Origin: Haliscomenobacter sp.
GTDB lineage: Bacteria > Bacteroidota > Bacteroidia > Chitinophagales > Saprospiraceae
DNA length: 21,545 bases
Assembly (NCBI RefSeq): GCF_016718685.1
Contig: NZ_JADKCX010000084.1
Span: 1-21,545, forward strand
Reading direction: 5' to 3'
The notes under the pieces were generated by a model that worked only from the letters and a program-made list of their open reading frames with translations, was not told where the DNA came from and did no database searches. Numbering within the stretch: the stretch's first letter is position 1; the number at the start of each line of letters is the position of its first letter. The position numbers and the translations under genes are program-made. Of this stretch, positions 8,556-16,110 are shown in pieces.

Positions 8556-8635
8556 TTTTGGATTGAAACCCGAGTCGGGCACTTCGGCTTCGCTCAGTGA
8601 TCGGCTCCGGCTCCGACTCGGGTTTCAATCCAAAA
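8556..8635. repeat. Long perfect inverted repeat (23-bp arms) after the sprF-like stop codon
   Basis: Arms 8556-8578 and 8613-8635 are exact reverse complements and flank a 34-base loop containing CACTTCGGCTTCGCTCAGTG, which can pair further inside. It begins four bases past the stop codon at 8640. There is no T-tail on the minus strand, so it is less like an intrinsic terminator than an intergenic palindromic element. The loop wording resembles short palindromes I recall as scattered between genes in Bacteroidota genomes. Confidence 0.8.
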
Positions 8636-8639
8636 CGCT

Positions 8640-9572
8640 TTATCTTCTACCGTAACGGCTACCTGCTTTATCCTGTGGCCCTTTGAACCCAAAGGCCAAT
8701 GTAACTTCATGAGAACCAGTCGAATACTGTTGCAAGTCCTGCATCGACAAGTCGAAAGTATAAAAGAACCGGAAACTCTCAGATATTTCTGTACCGATCA
8801 AAGCGCCAATCGTTTTTAACGAACGATAAGACAATCCTGCAATCAATTTATCATTGAGGATACCCGCCTTGAGGTTGATGTCAACGTTGAAAGGCGTGTC
8901 TTTGATTTGACGCACCATAATGGAGGGCTCTAAACTCAATTGATTATTAGACAATTCAAATTTGTGGCCTACCAAAAATACGTAGTGCTGAAACAAGCTG
9001 CCCTGCGGCTCATTCGAGACAATGTTGTTCAAGCGCTCGGCAATGAGGTTGGTGAAGCTCAAACTTGCATAAGTATTTTCATAAAAGCGCCCGAAAAAAC
9101 CCAAAGAGGCATCGAATTGTTGGCGGCCATTAACGGCTGCTTCTATAATATCATCTCCTGTGTCGTAATCTGGTTCGCCCAAGATGTTATTCCCTAATGA
9201 CAATTGACTAAACTCGGTTGAAAATCCGATGGCGAGTTTAACGTTTTCATTAACCTTGAAGCGGAAGCCAGAGTTCAGTCTTGCCCGTACTCTGGACAGG
9301 CGGCCCGCACTTTCACCCATTACTCCTAGTCCAAATCCAAAGGTATTGCCCAGAGGGCCGTGGTACTGAACACCCACGTTTTTAGGGGCATCCGGGAAAC
9401 CGAGCCATTGCCCACGGGCATTGAACTGGATTTGATGCGTTTCTTCAAATCCAGCAGCGGCTGGGTTGATCAAGATTGGAGCGAGGTTGTAGTGGGTAAA
9501 GATGGCTTCATCTTGAGCCCAAAGCATGGCTGTTGGCAACAGCAACAATATAAGGTGTACAAATTTTTTCAT
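8640..9572 (-). CDS. PorP/SprF family T9SS-associated outer-membrane protein
   Basis: From ATG 9572 the product is about 310 residues. It begins MKKFVHLILLLLPTAMLWAQ, a signal peptide, followed directly by the family hallmark HYNLAPILINPAAAGF. The rest alternates short amphipathic strands typical of a beta-barrel (for example FGFGLGVMGESAGRLSRVRA, LNSGFRFKVNENVKLAIGFS and FYTFDLSMQDL) and ends GSRYGRR. An upstream ATG at 9596 would add eight residues before the signal peptide; 9572 is preferred because the signal sequence begins there. Known members support export and surface attachment of class B T9SS substrates encoded beside them. Here the gene follows the SprB-repeat class B protein by 76 bases on the same strand, so it is the probable dedicated partner. 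The frame is intact. Confidence 0.93.
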   Translation of the reverse strand: MKKFVHLILLLLPTAMLWAQDEAIFTHYNLAPILINPAAAGFEETHQIQFNARGQWLGFPDAPKNVGVQYHGPLGNTFGFGLGVMGESAGRLSRVRARLNSGFRFKVNENVKLAIGFSTEFSQLSLGNNILGEPDYDTGDDIIEAAVNGRQQFDASLGFFGRFYENTYASLSFTNLIAERLNNIVSNEPQGSLFQHYVFLVGHKFELSNNQLSLEPSIMVRQIKDTPFNVDINLKAGILNDKLIAGLSYRSLKTIGALIGTEISESFRFFYTFDLSMQDLQQYSTGSHEVTLAFGFKGPQDKAGSRYGRR

Positions 9573-9610
9573 GGCTAAAATCGGTTGATGGTTCATGGAA
9601 TATTGTTAAA

Positions 9611-9639
9611 GCGCCGAGTCAGGGTAAGTGACCCGGCGC
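9611..9639 (-). terminator. Hairpin between the cohesin/SprB gene and the sprF-like gene
   Basis: GCGCCGAGTCA (9611-9621) pairs with TGACCCGGCGC (9629-9639) at ten of eleven positions. On the minus strand only a short TTTAA follows, so it may be a weak or attenuating terminator rather than a full stop. It could set the ratio of the giant adhesin to its partner. Confidence 0.5.
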
Positions 9640-9648
9640 AAAAAAATA

Positions 9649-11207
9649 TTATTTGTCTCTTAAGAGCGTAATCGATCCCTTGGCCTGAATGTCCTTTCCG
9701 TCGCTATTTTTGTACTCCAGAATGTAATAGTAGGCGCCCTCTGGAAGTGGTTCACCACTTTGCGTGACACCGTTCCAGTCATTGTTGTAGTTTTCCGCTT
9801 GGAACACCAATTGTCCCCAACGGTTGTAAATAAAGAGTCGGTTACCTGGAAACTCCTGAATACAATTGATCAAAAATTCTTCGTTTGATCCATCACCATC
9901 CGGAGAAATCACCGAGCGAATGTCCATACATGGCAAACGCCGATCTTTAACCAAGACCGCGCTGACCTCTGGCGTCGATTTGCAACCTCTGGCGTCGGTT
10001 ACTTGTACAAAATAGTCACCGGGGCAAAGGCTTCTCACAATCGAGTCGCTGCTGGTAACGGGGGCATTCCAACGATAGCTATACGGTTTAACTCCACCTG
10101 TAGCCACAGCTAAAGCCTGGCCGTTGCAACCTTCGGTAGCGTTGATGCTCTGCAATTGTACGGAAATAGCAGTAGGTTCTTTTACTTCGTACGATTTGAT
10201 CAGCGTACAGTTGTTCCGATCCGTCACCGTGATGGTATACGATCCTTTGACCAGTCCAGACACCCTCGGTGTATTACGGCCATTGTTCCAGGCATAGGTA
10301 AAGCGGCCACCGGCTACGCCTCCGGCTACTTGCGCGGTAATTTCACCATCCCGGCTACCGATACAAGATACATCGGTGACGAAGGCCTCTATATCCAGAC
10401 TATCCGGAGCCAACAACTCCACTTCTTCCTCTACACTACAACCCAAACCATCGGTAATGCGGACTACATAATTTCCAGGGCCGGCATTGTTCAGGATTTG
10501 TGTAGCGGCAACCAAGGTGTTGTTTTGCAACCATTCGTAAACATATCCATTCCTCCACCATTTAAACCCAAAGCCCGAACTGAACCATCTTTGGCAGCAG
10601 GGACAGCTTACTGCAAAGCCATTAAAGCTGGAGAGAATTTGTACACTAGCGGTCAGTCTGGATGCGGTGGTTACCGTAATTTGTCTTTCAATACGGTTCC
10701 CTGAATTTTCTCTCACCACCAGTCGGTATACTCCGGCAGCGATATCGACCAAATCTTGAGCCTTGGACAAAGTATCTCCACGTGCACTCAACCAGGCGTA
10801 ACGATAGGGGGCTGATCCTCCAATGAGGGTCAGATCGATTCCTCCATCCTGGTCTTCCGGGCAACTGGTGTTTTTCACCGCCGTGCTCAGGGTAAAAGAG
10901 GTCAAGGCAATGGGTTCAAACGTTTTGCGGCATCCATTGGCATCGATAACGGAAGGAATAAAATTGCCTTCACACAAATTGATGATTTGGAAACCAACGT
11001 TGGGTGAGTTCCAGGACACTTGGTATCCGGGGGTTCCACCCGTAATCGATAGCGCGATGCTACCCGTACAACCTGGTTCTTCAGAATCGTGCCGCAGGGC
11101 AAAAGAAGAAATCGCCAGTGGAGCGGGTTGGGTCACCGTGATGGAACCATCAATTACGGTATTTCTTGAGTCTGTAACTTTATAGGTATACGTTCCTGCG
11201 GGCAGGT
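9649..11207 (-). CDS. C-terminal fragment: last SprB repeats and class B sorting domain
   Basis: From the 11208 frameshift this frame reads NLPAGTYTYKVTDSRNTVIDG and runs through about five SprB repeats, recognisable as (C).G..(G)(S/E)I....GG..(P)Y.Y.W...L..G.Y.V.VTD..GC. Examples are GGSAPYRYAWLSARGD, GGRFTYAWNNGRN and GGVKPYSYRWNAPV. It ends with the class B C-terminal domain from about 9940 down: IRSVISPDGDGSNEEF, LFIYNRWGQLVFQAENY, GAYYYILEYKNSDGKDIQAKG. A gene caller would start it at 11136; there is no biological start. Confidence 0.85.
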
Positions 11208-12751
11208 TTTGCGTTCGAAAGCACCAGCAACCAGGTTTTCTGGTTGTCCATTGTTGAAGGCCAGCACATAGGGGCCCACGCCACCAGATACCTGTAGGCG
11301 AGCAATCCCGGTGTTTTGGCCATTACAAAGGTTGTTGGTAATGTCGGTTCCTACGGAGAGTGGGGCAAGTACAAGTTCTACCTTGAAACACCCGGTTGCA
11401 GAACAGCCCACCAAATCGGTAACCGTTACACAATATTCTCCGACAACCAAGCCGGATAAACTGGCAGCACTGCTGTTGTTGTTCCACTTGTAAGTATAGC
11501 CAGGTTTTCCTCCGGTTACCGTTAAGGCAATTGCACCATTGGCTCCACCTACGAAATTGACATCGGTAATGGTGCGGCTAATTTTTATTTCGGTGAGTGC
11601 AGGTACGGTAGCGTTACCAGTAACGGTGTTGTTCTGACTATCTGTTACGGTTACGTTGTAGTTTCCTGCGGCAATGTTGCTGATGTTTTGAGTCGTGGCG
11701 TTGTTGGCACTCCACTTGTAGGTATAAGGCCCCACGCCCCCGGTAGCTTGCAAACTTACGCCCCCGGTAGCCTGACCAAAACAAGCTTCAGTCACCGTCA
11801 GGTTGACTTTTAAGCGCTGAACAATGTCAGCACACATGGTTGCGGTACAACCCACATTATCGGTAACCGTAACGCAGTATTCACCAGCAGTACCCAGGTT
11901 GTTGATGTCTTCGGTGGTTGCAGCATAATTGGCTGGACCAGTCCAACCGTACTTATAAGGTGCAACACCTCCAGAGATGGCAATATTTACTGCGCCGTTG
12001 GTCGAGTCTCGATCAAAGTTAACCGGATCAATTGAAGTGATTCGTACACTTTGTTCTTGGGTCACCGTTACTGAACCAGAGAAGGTACAGCTTTTGGCAT
12101 CCGTAACGGTAAATCCGTAAATTCCGGGTGCAATATTGCTCAGTTGGCTGGTGGTTTGGTTGGTGGCCCATTTATAGGTGTAAGGAGAAGTACCGCCGGT
12201 GGCGGTAATTGTTGCCGAGCCTGTTGCCGCTCCATCGCATTTAGCGGGTAGTGTGCTGGTAGTCGCATTGAGTGCAGCAGCAGGTTGTCCCACTGCGGTA
12301 GGATTGGATACTGCTCTACAACCGTTGGCATCGGTAACCGTCAGGGTATAATTGCCTGCGGGCACATTCGTTGGATTGGCGATTGCGGCCAGGTTGCCAC
12401 TCCATGCATAGCTAAGGGGGGCCGTTCCTCCCGTAACCGCAGCATTAAGTGCTCCGCTAGCCTGACCAAAACAAGCCGCATCGGTTTTGGTGATTCCTGT
12501 AATGGCCAATGCCGCACTGGGCTGGGTCACGGTAAAGTTTCCGGTGACGGTGGTAGCGTTCCCTAAATCTGTAACGGTGACACTATAGGAACCTGCGGCG
12601 AGATTGCTGAGGTCTTGCGTAGTGGCATTGTTGCTCCATTTATAAGCGTAGCTACCTGTTCCTCCTCTCACGTCGATGTTGATAGATCCTTTGCTTTCCC
12701 CAAAACAAGGTACGTTGGTGATGACGGCTGGAGACACAATTGTAGGTGCAT
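9950..12751 (-). repeat. Array of about twelve SprB-type repeats
   Basis: Repeats of about 75-80 codons share a core of G.I.L...GG..PY.Y.W..N...T..L..L..G.Y.V.VTD..GC....V. SprB repeats occur in the gliding adhesin SprB and many other large T9SS substrates. I counted twelve after rejoining frames; copies at the two edges are the most divergent. Confidence 0.8.
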
Positions 12752-12953
12752 TGGCTGCTCCAATGGTAACTGTACCGTCTTGCGTTTGGGTGGGAATTGC
12801 TTCTTCATCCACATCGGTCATCTCAATGGTTTTGGTTTTATCGATGCCAACGATTGAAGAACCAGTAGTTCCTTTGATGGTGAAGCAAATCCGCATGATG
12901 ACTGCGTTATCAGGCAAGGTAACCCCGGTAACTTGATCATCTACCCAGGTTAC
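11154..12953 (-). CDS. Central fragment: end of fifth cohesin-like domain and first seven SprB repeats
   Basis: After the 12955 frameshift the frame reads VTWVDDQVTGVTLPDNAVIM, completing the fifth cohesin-like domain, then from about 12751 down contains seven SprB repeats. Typical lines are VPCFGESKGSINIDVRGGTG, ACFGQASGALNAAVTGGTAP, GGTSPYTYKWATNQTTSQL and GEYCVTVTDNVGCTAT. It leaves the true frame near 11208 and stops at 11154 after an out-of-frame tail KTCPQERIPIKLQTQEIP. A caller would start it at 12917. Confidence 0.85.
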   Translation of the reverse strand, partial: VTWVDDQVTGVTLPDNAVIMRICFTIKGTTGSSIVGIDKTKTIEMTDVDEEAIPTQTQDGTVTIGAANAPTIVSPAVITNVPCFGESKGSINIDVRGGTGSYAYKWSNNATTQDLSNLAAGSYSVTVTDLGNATTVTGNFTVTQPSAALAITGITKTDAACFGQASGALNAAVTGGTAPLSYAWSGNLAAIANPTNVPAGNYTLTVTDANGCRAVSNPTAVGQPAAALNATTSTLPAKCDGAATGSATITATGGTSPYTYKWATNQTTSQLSNIAPGIYGFTVTDAKSCTFSGSVTVTQEQSVRITSIDPVNFDRDSTNGAVNIAISGGVAPYKYGWTGPANYAATTEDINNLGTAGEYCVTVTDNVGCTATMCADIVQRLKVNLTVTEACFGQATGGVSLQATGGVGPYTYKWSANNATTQNISNIAAGNYNVTVTDSQNNTVTGNATVPALTEIKISRTITDVNFVGGANGAIALTVTGGKPGYTYKWNNNSSAASLSGLVVGEYCVTVTDLVGCSATGCFKVELVLAPLSVGTDITNNLCNGQNTGIARLQVSGGVGPYVLAFNNGQPENLVAGAFERKTCPQERIPIKLQTQEIP

Positions 12954-13357
12954 AAAAAAATGGTTCCGGTGGTATTGTTCGCATTTAAACTTCCCATTGA
13001 AAATCCCCGAAGACCAGCATTGAGGTTGTCATACGATTTGTGCGTCAGGAATGCTGGATCGAATTTAATCACGTACTGCATCCCGATCACCTTCTTGAAA
13101 TTGGTGGCCGTAAGTTCGAGACAAACGTCTGAGTTGGTTGCTCCGGTAGCACTGCCAACTTTGAGCACCAAATCGGTCGTATTGGTGGTTCCACCTACCG
13201 TAATCTGTCCAGATGTTCCGGTAAAAGGAAGTTGAGTATTGTCTTTGTCGATTGCTTCTGGAGGAGGGGAGGTCGCAAAAGTAACCGATGAGGTGATGTT
13301 GGGTAACTTGGCTTTAAAGCATACATCAAAATGGCGATGCCATTTGCAAGGTGACAC
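12950..13357 (-). CDS. Fragment: end of fourth and start of fifth cohesin-like domain
   Basis: The frame carries FDVCFKAKLPNITSSVTFAT, the closing part of the fourth cohesin-like domain, then DLVLKVGSATGATNSDVCLE, MQYVIKFDPAFLTHKSYDN and ANNTTGTIF of the fifth. It stops at 12950 because a T is missing from the run at 12954-12960. The first residues (MSPCKWHRH) are out of frame: between 13329 and 13400 four single-base losses are needed to recover the expected PVGSIKVAWFDQT(V)AGVTLANGIAIFDVCF. Confidence 0.8.
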   Translation of the reverse strand: MSPCKWHRHFDVCFKAKLPNITSSVTFATSPPPEAIDKDNTQLPFTGTSGQITVGGTTNTTDLVLKVGSATGATNSDVCLELTATNFKKVIGMQYVIKFDPAFLTHKSYDNLNAGLRGFSMGSLNANNTTGTIFL

Positions 13358-13395
13358 CAGCTACGTTTGATCAAACCAGGCTACTTTAATGCTTC

Positions 13396-14503
13396 CTACC
13401 GGTTTGCCCCTACACCTGGCAAACCAAACGCAGCATCAGTTAGCCCATTGAGGTTAAAATTCTTCACTGCCGAAAAATCCAACTGTGTGGCGTTGTAATT
13501 GAGTGTAAATTCTAAACCATTTATATTGGTAAAACCAGCAGTCGTATTGACTTTGATACATACTTCCTGGTTGGTTGCAGGTACCGTCGCATCACTAAGG
13601 TCCAAGGCGAAATTACTTGGCCCGCCACTACCTCCTGTTCCGACAGTAACCGTTCCAGCTTGTCCGACAAAAGTTACTTCCTGTTGGTCTTTGTTGATGA
13701 TTTCCTTGTTGGCTCCAAAAGTCACAGTAGAAGTAATGTTGTTCAGCTTAGTGGTAAAACATACTTCAAAAATGCTGGTACCATTGGGTACAGATACGCC
13801 TGCATTTACCTGGGGATCATTCCAGGACACCTTAATTGAACCAAGCGGGGTACCACCTACGCCGGGCTTGCTAAAACTGGCATCCACCAAACCCGTCAAA
13901 TTGAAATTGCGTACTGATGCAAAATCCAGTTGTGTAGCATTGTAGGTAATCGTGTATTCTGTACTCAACAAATTCGTAAAGTTGGTCACGTTGACCTTTT
14001 GGCACGCCTGCTGCCCAACACCAGTTGCGGTAACATCGGTGATATCGAAGGTCGCGGGGCCAGTAGTAGGTGCAGCATTTACCGTAATCACCCCTGCTGT
14101 CCCGTTTAAGGTTACCGCTTGGTTATCTTTGTTTTGAATTTGTCCACCTGCAGCAAAAGAAACAGTTGAACTGATTCCTGCCGATTTTCCGGTAAAACAG
14201 AGGTCAACCATTGCGGCACCATTCGCCAGGGAATGTCCCGTAGCTGGAGTGCTGCTGGTCCAATTTACAGCAATGGTTCCAGGAGTAGTTGTTGTAAACG
14301 AAGCCTGGGTTAAACCCGTTAAATTAAAGTTCTTTACCGAACTGAAACTCAATTGGGTCGTATTGTAGTTGATGGTGAATTGTGCGCTTTTCAGGTTGGT
14401 AAAACCAGAAACAACATTGGCTTTGATACAAACCTCCTGGTTGGCCGCCGTCGCCGTAGCGTTGGTAAGGTCTAATGCCAGAACGCCCCCTGTTCCACCG
14501 CCA
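13396..14503 (-). CDS. Fragment: second, third and most of fourth cohesin-like domains
   Basis: From the 14504 frameshift the frame reads GGTGGVLALDLTNATATAAN, then three homologous beta-sandwich domains. Each opens with a (C)xKVN strand and carries the block (S/T)xxFT(I/L)xYNxTQL(S/D)F(A/S)SV(K/R)NFNLTGL, followed by GSIKVSWNDPQ-like and CFTTKLNNITSTV-like strands. The domains are about 140 residues apart and similar enough that the DNA is also visibly repetitive. The stop at 13396 follows a frameshift in AACCGG. A caller would start it at 14352. Confidence 0.85.
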
Positions 14504-15101
14504 CCTTACCTCCGGCACCAATGGTAATTACGGCTTGTGGTGCGCCGGTATTGATGGCAACATTTTGGTCATTCTTATCTACCACTTCATTGTACACAAA
14601 GCGGATATTGGTAGTAACGTCTAGATTGACCGTTGTAAAACAAATGTCAAAAATAGCGGTACCATCTGCTAAGGTAATCCCAGTAACGTTATTGTCAAAC
14701 CATGCGGCCTTTAAGGTTCCTGTGGGGTTATTCCCTGCACCAGGAAGTCCCATACTCCCTGCGGTCAACCCGGGAAGGTTGAAGTTTTTCACTTCTTTAA
14801 AGGTCAATCGAGTGGAGTCGAATTTCAGGAGAAATTCAAGCCCGGTAATGTCTACAAACCCTGCCACTTTAACCTGAGCACAAAACTCTCCTCCTTTTTG
14901 GACGGTTGCGTTCGTGATAGAGAATGAAAAACCCATCATCGCTGCATTGACAGGAATGATTTCGATGGGCAATGCAGCATCGCCAATGCTTGAAGGCGAG
15001 TTGTTTGAAAATGCTTTTAGTGGAGATAAAGCGGCCAGCAATACAAAAATTATTGACCCTATCTTCACCCCACGGAGCAGGTGTGTAATAATCGGTTTCA
15101 T
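14472..15101 (-). CDS. N-terminal fragment: signal peptide and first cohesin-like domain
   Basis: ATG 15101 starts MKPIITHLLRGVKIGSIIF, a basic end and hydrophobic core consistent with a Sec signal, cleaved probably near LKAFSN. A cohesin-like domain follows (FSFSITNATVQKGGEFCAQV, ITGLEFLLKFDSTRLTFKEV, KNFNLPGLTAGSMGLPGAG, IFDICFTTVNLDVTTNIRF). It is read to IGAGGK, then leaves frame near 14504 and stops at 14472. It begins 34 bases after the stop of the upstream cohesin-like gene with no terminator between, supporting an operon. Confidence 0.87.
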   Translation of the reverse strand: MKPIITHLLRGVKIGSIIFVLLAALSPLKAFSNNSPSSIGDAALPIEIIPVNAAMMGFSFSITNATVQKGGEFCAQVKVAGFVDITGLEFLLKFDSTRLTFKEVKNFNLPGLTAGSMGLPGAGNNPTGTLKAAWFDNNVTGITLADGTAIFDICFTTVNLDVTTNIRFVYNEVVDKNDQNVAINTGAPQAVITIGAGGKVAVEQGAFWH

Positions 15102-15135
15102 CTTTGTCGGAATTTGGGATAAAGTGAGTTAATGA

Positions 15136-15939
15136 TTATTGCAGTAAAATCACTGGTTGCAAAGTAAATGATGTTCCCTGGTACATGCGGACATAGTAAT
15201 TGCCCGGGGAAGGAAAGACTGATTTAGGCAATAATAACTCTTGTTTACCGGCTAAAAAAGAGCGTTGCTCAGTATGGACCACCCTACCCAATACATCAAC
15301 TATTTCAACGCCCACAGGCCCTGCTTCTCTAAGGCTAAACTCCATGGTAAGTTGGGTGTGGAATGGATTAGGATAGGCCTTATTGACCCTAAATTTATTG
15401 GGATCGTTGGCAAAAACGGATGTGCTGGTCTGTGGTTTGATGAGCACCAAACCATCCTGGTATTCTGTATTTACGGTAGCAAACGTTGTGTCGATGATCT
15501 CCCTTTCCAAGGTGGGCGACGTTGCAATATTGACAAAAGAGATCGGGCTTTTAGAACCTGGTTTCCCGATAATCTTATAATAAATAGAAAAAAGTGTAGT
15601 GTTATCTTTCAAGGTAAGTCCACTGATTCCTTCTTGCCAAAGAAAACGCAAAACACCATTTTTGGTGTTCAAATACCCAAAATGGTCATTTTTACTCAAT
15701 GGGATACCAAAATTTCCAAGCGAATCAAACTGAATTACCGCAGAGTCCCAGGCAACAGCGAAGGATGCACCAATAATTTTTTTGAAGCCGGCAACTTTGA
15801 CGTTGGCAACATAAGTTTTTGCACCACTTGGAAGGGTATCTTTACTTACAGAAATACGGGTAAGCGTTTGAGCATTACCAAGGGGCAAGCATAGGAATGT
15901 CACTGCCCAGCAAAGGAGTACTTGAATAGTTTGTTTCAT
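15136..15939 (-). CDS. Secreted single cohesin-like domain protein with T9SS class A sorting signal
   Basis: A 267-residue intact protein. Residues 1-24 are a signal peptide (MKQTIQVLLCWAVTFLCLPL, then GNAQ). About 25-165 are one cohesin-like domain: VANVKVAGFKKIIGASFAVA, WDSAVIQFDSLGNFGIPL and LRFLWQEGISGLTLKDNTTL, with the same strand order as the array in the next gene. The last 85 or so residues are the class A sorting domain: VNKAYPNPFHTQLTMEFSL, VGVEIVDVLGRVVHTEQ and GNYYVRMYQG. It is 34 bases upstream of the giant cohesin/SprB gene on the same strand, so probably in one transcript. It may add a stand-alone copy of the same binding fold at the surface; its partner is unknown. Confidence 0.88.
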   Translation of the reverse strand: MKQTIQVLLCWAVTFLCLPLGNAQTLTRISVSKDTLPSGAKTYVANVKVAGFKKIIGASFAVAWDSAVIQFDSLGNFGIPLSKNDHFGYLNTKNGVLRFLWQEGISGLTLKDNTTLFSIYYKIIGKPGSKSPISFVNIATSPTLEREIIDTTFATVNTEYQDGLVLIKPQTSTSVFANDPNKFRVNKAYPNPFHTQLTMEFSLREAGPVGVEIVDVLGRVVHTEQRSFLAGKQELLLPKSVFPSPGNYYVRMYQGTSFTLQPVILLQ

Positions 15940-15985
15940 ATCATGGGATTATATAAGTTCCTAATCGAGAAACTTTAAACCATTG

Positions 15986-15993
15986 CGAAGGTA
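15986..15993 (-). promoter_or_regulatory. Candidate -7 element upstream of the cohesin-like operon
   Basis: TACCTTCG on the minus strand is one mismatch from TAnnTTTG and is followed by CAA, similar to the common TACCTTTGCA form. It lies about 47 bases before the ATG at 15939. No TTTG was found at the right distance upstream, so the assignment is weak. Confidence 0.3.
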
Positions 15994-16040
15994 ATGAAAA
16001 TTTGAAAAAAAAAGAGAAATTCTAAATAATAAAACAGAAA

Positions 16041-16064
16041 AGGGCAGTGCAATTGCACTGCCCT
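16041..16064 (-). terminator. Intrinsic terminator of the large HYR adhesin gene
   Basis: AGGGCAGTGCAATTGCACTGCCCT is a perfect 24-base palindrome that folds as a 10-bp stem with an AATT loop. On the minus strand the stem continues into TTTTCTGTTTT. It lies 47 bases past the stop at 16111 and before the next gene, marking a transcript end. Confidence 0.85.
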
Positions 16065-16080
16065 CTCCGTTTGGTCCCTC

Positions 16081-16102
16081 ACCCATGATTGAAATCATGG
16101 GT
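16081..16102 (-). repeat. Small hairpin just after the adhesin stop codon
   Basis: ACCCATGAT (16081-16089) and ATCATGGGT (16094-16102) pair perfectly around a TGAA loop, eight bases past the stop at 16111 and ahead of the stronger terminator. It may protect the 3' end of the message or assist termination. Confidence 0.55.
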
Positions 16103-16110
16103 TGTACCGA

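Larger units (their letters stand above)
12770..14937 (-). repeat. Array of five tandem cohesin-like domains
   Basis: Five domains of about 130-145 residues, counted after frame repair, share the opening Cys-x-KVN strand, the YNxTQLxFxxVKNFNLxGL block, the W(F/N)D...GVxLxxGxxIFDxCF strand pair and the IxNKDxQxVxxxGxxGxxxV ending. The fold assignment (cohesin / carbohydrate-binding-like superfamily) is from pattern only. Confidence 0.65.
9649..15101 (-). pseudogene. Reconstructed whole gene: giant T9SS class B surface protein with five cohesin-like domains and about twelve SprB repeats (frameshifted here, probably intact in the organism)
   Basis: Five frames join into one protein of about 1,820 residues. 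Order: signal peptide (MKPIITHLLRGVKIG to the SPLKAF region), five cohesin-like domains, about twelve SprB repeats, and the class B sorting domain (ISPDGDGSNEEFLINC, YNRWGQLVFQ, GSITLLRDK). Frame breaks lie near 14504, 13400, 13363, 13346, 13329, 12955 and 11208, with a compensated excursion at 10550-10603. At each, the expected domain continues in the new frame without loss. The 12955 and 11208 breaks are at runs of seven T and four A in the coding sense. It starts 34 bases after the small cohesin-like gene and precedes the sprF-like gene, so the three look co-transcribed. It resembles SprB-type adhesins, but the cohesin array is unusual. Confidence 0.8.

Noticed and set aside
13325..13402. 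Programmed frameshifting as an explanation for the breaks
   Set aside because: Breaks are too many, at unrelated sites and in several unrelated genes, without a shared slippery heptamer plus structure; sequencing indels explain them more simply.
9950..14937. CRISPR-like or satellite repeat array
   Set aside because: Periodicity is about 230 or 420 bases, the repeats are degenerate and keep protein-level conservation, so they are domain repeats.
15265..15894. 209-codon plus-strand open frame
   Set aside because: Complete antisense overlap with an intact signal-peptide and class A sorting-domain gene.
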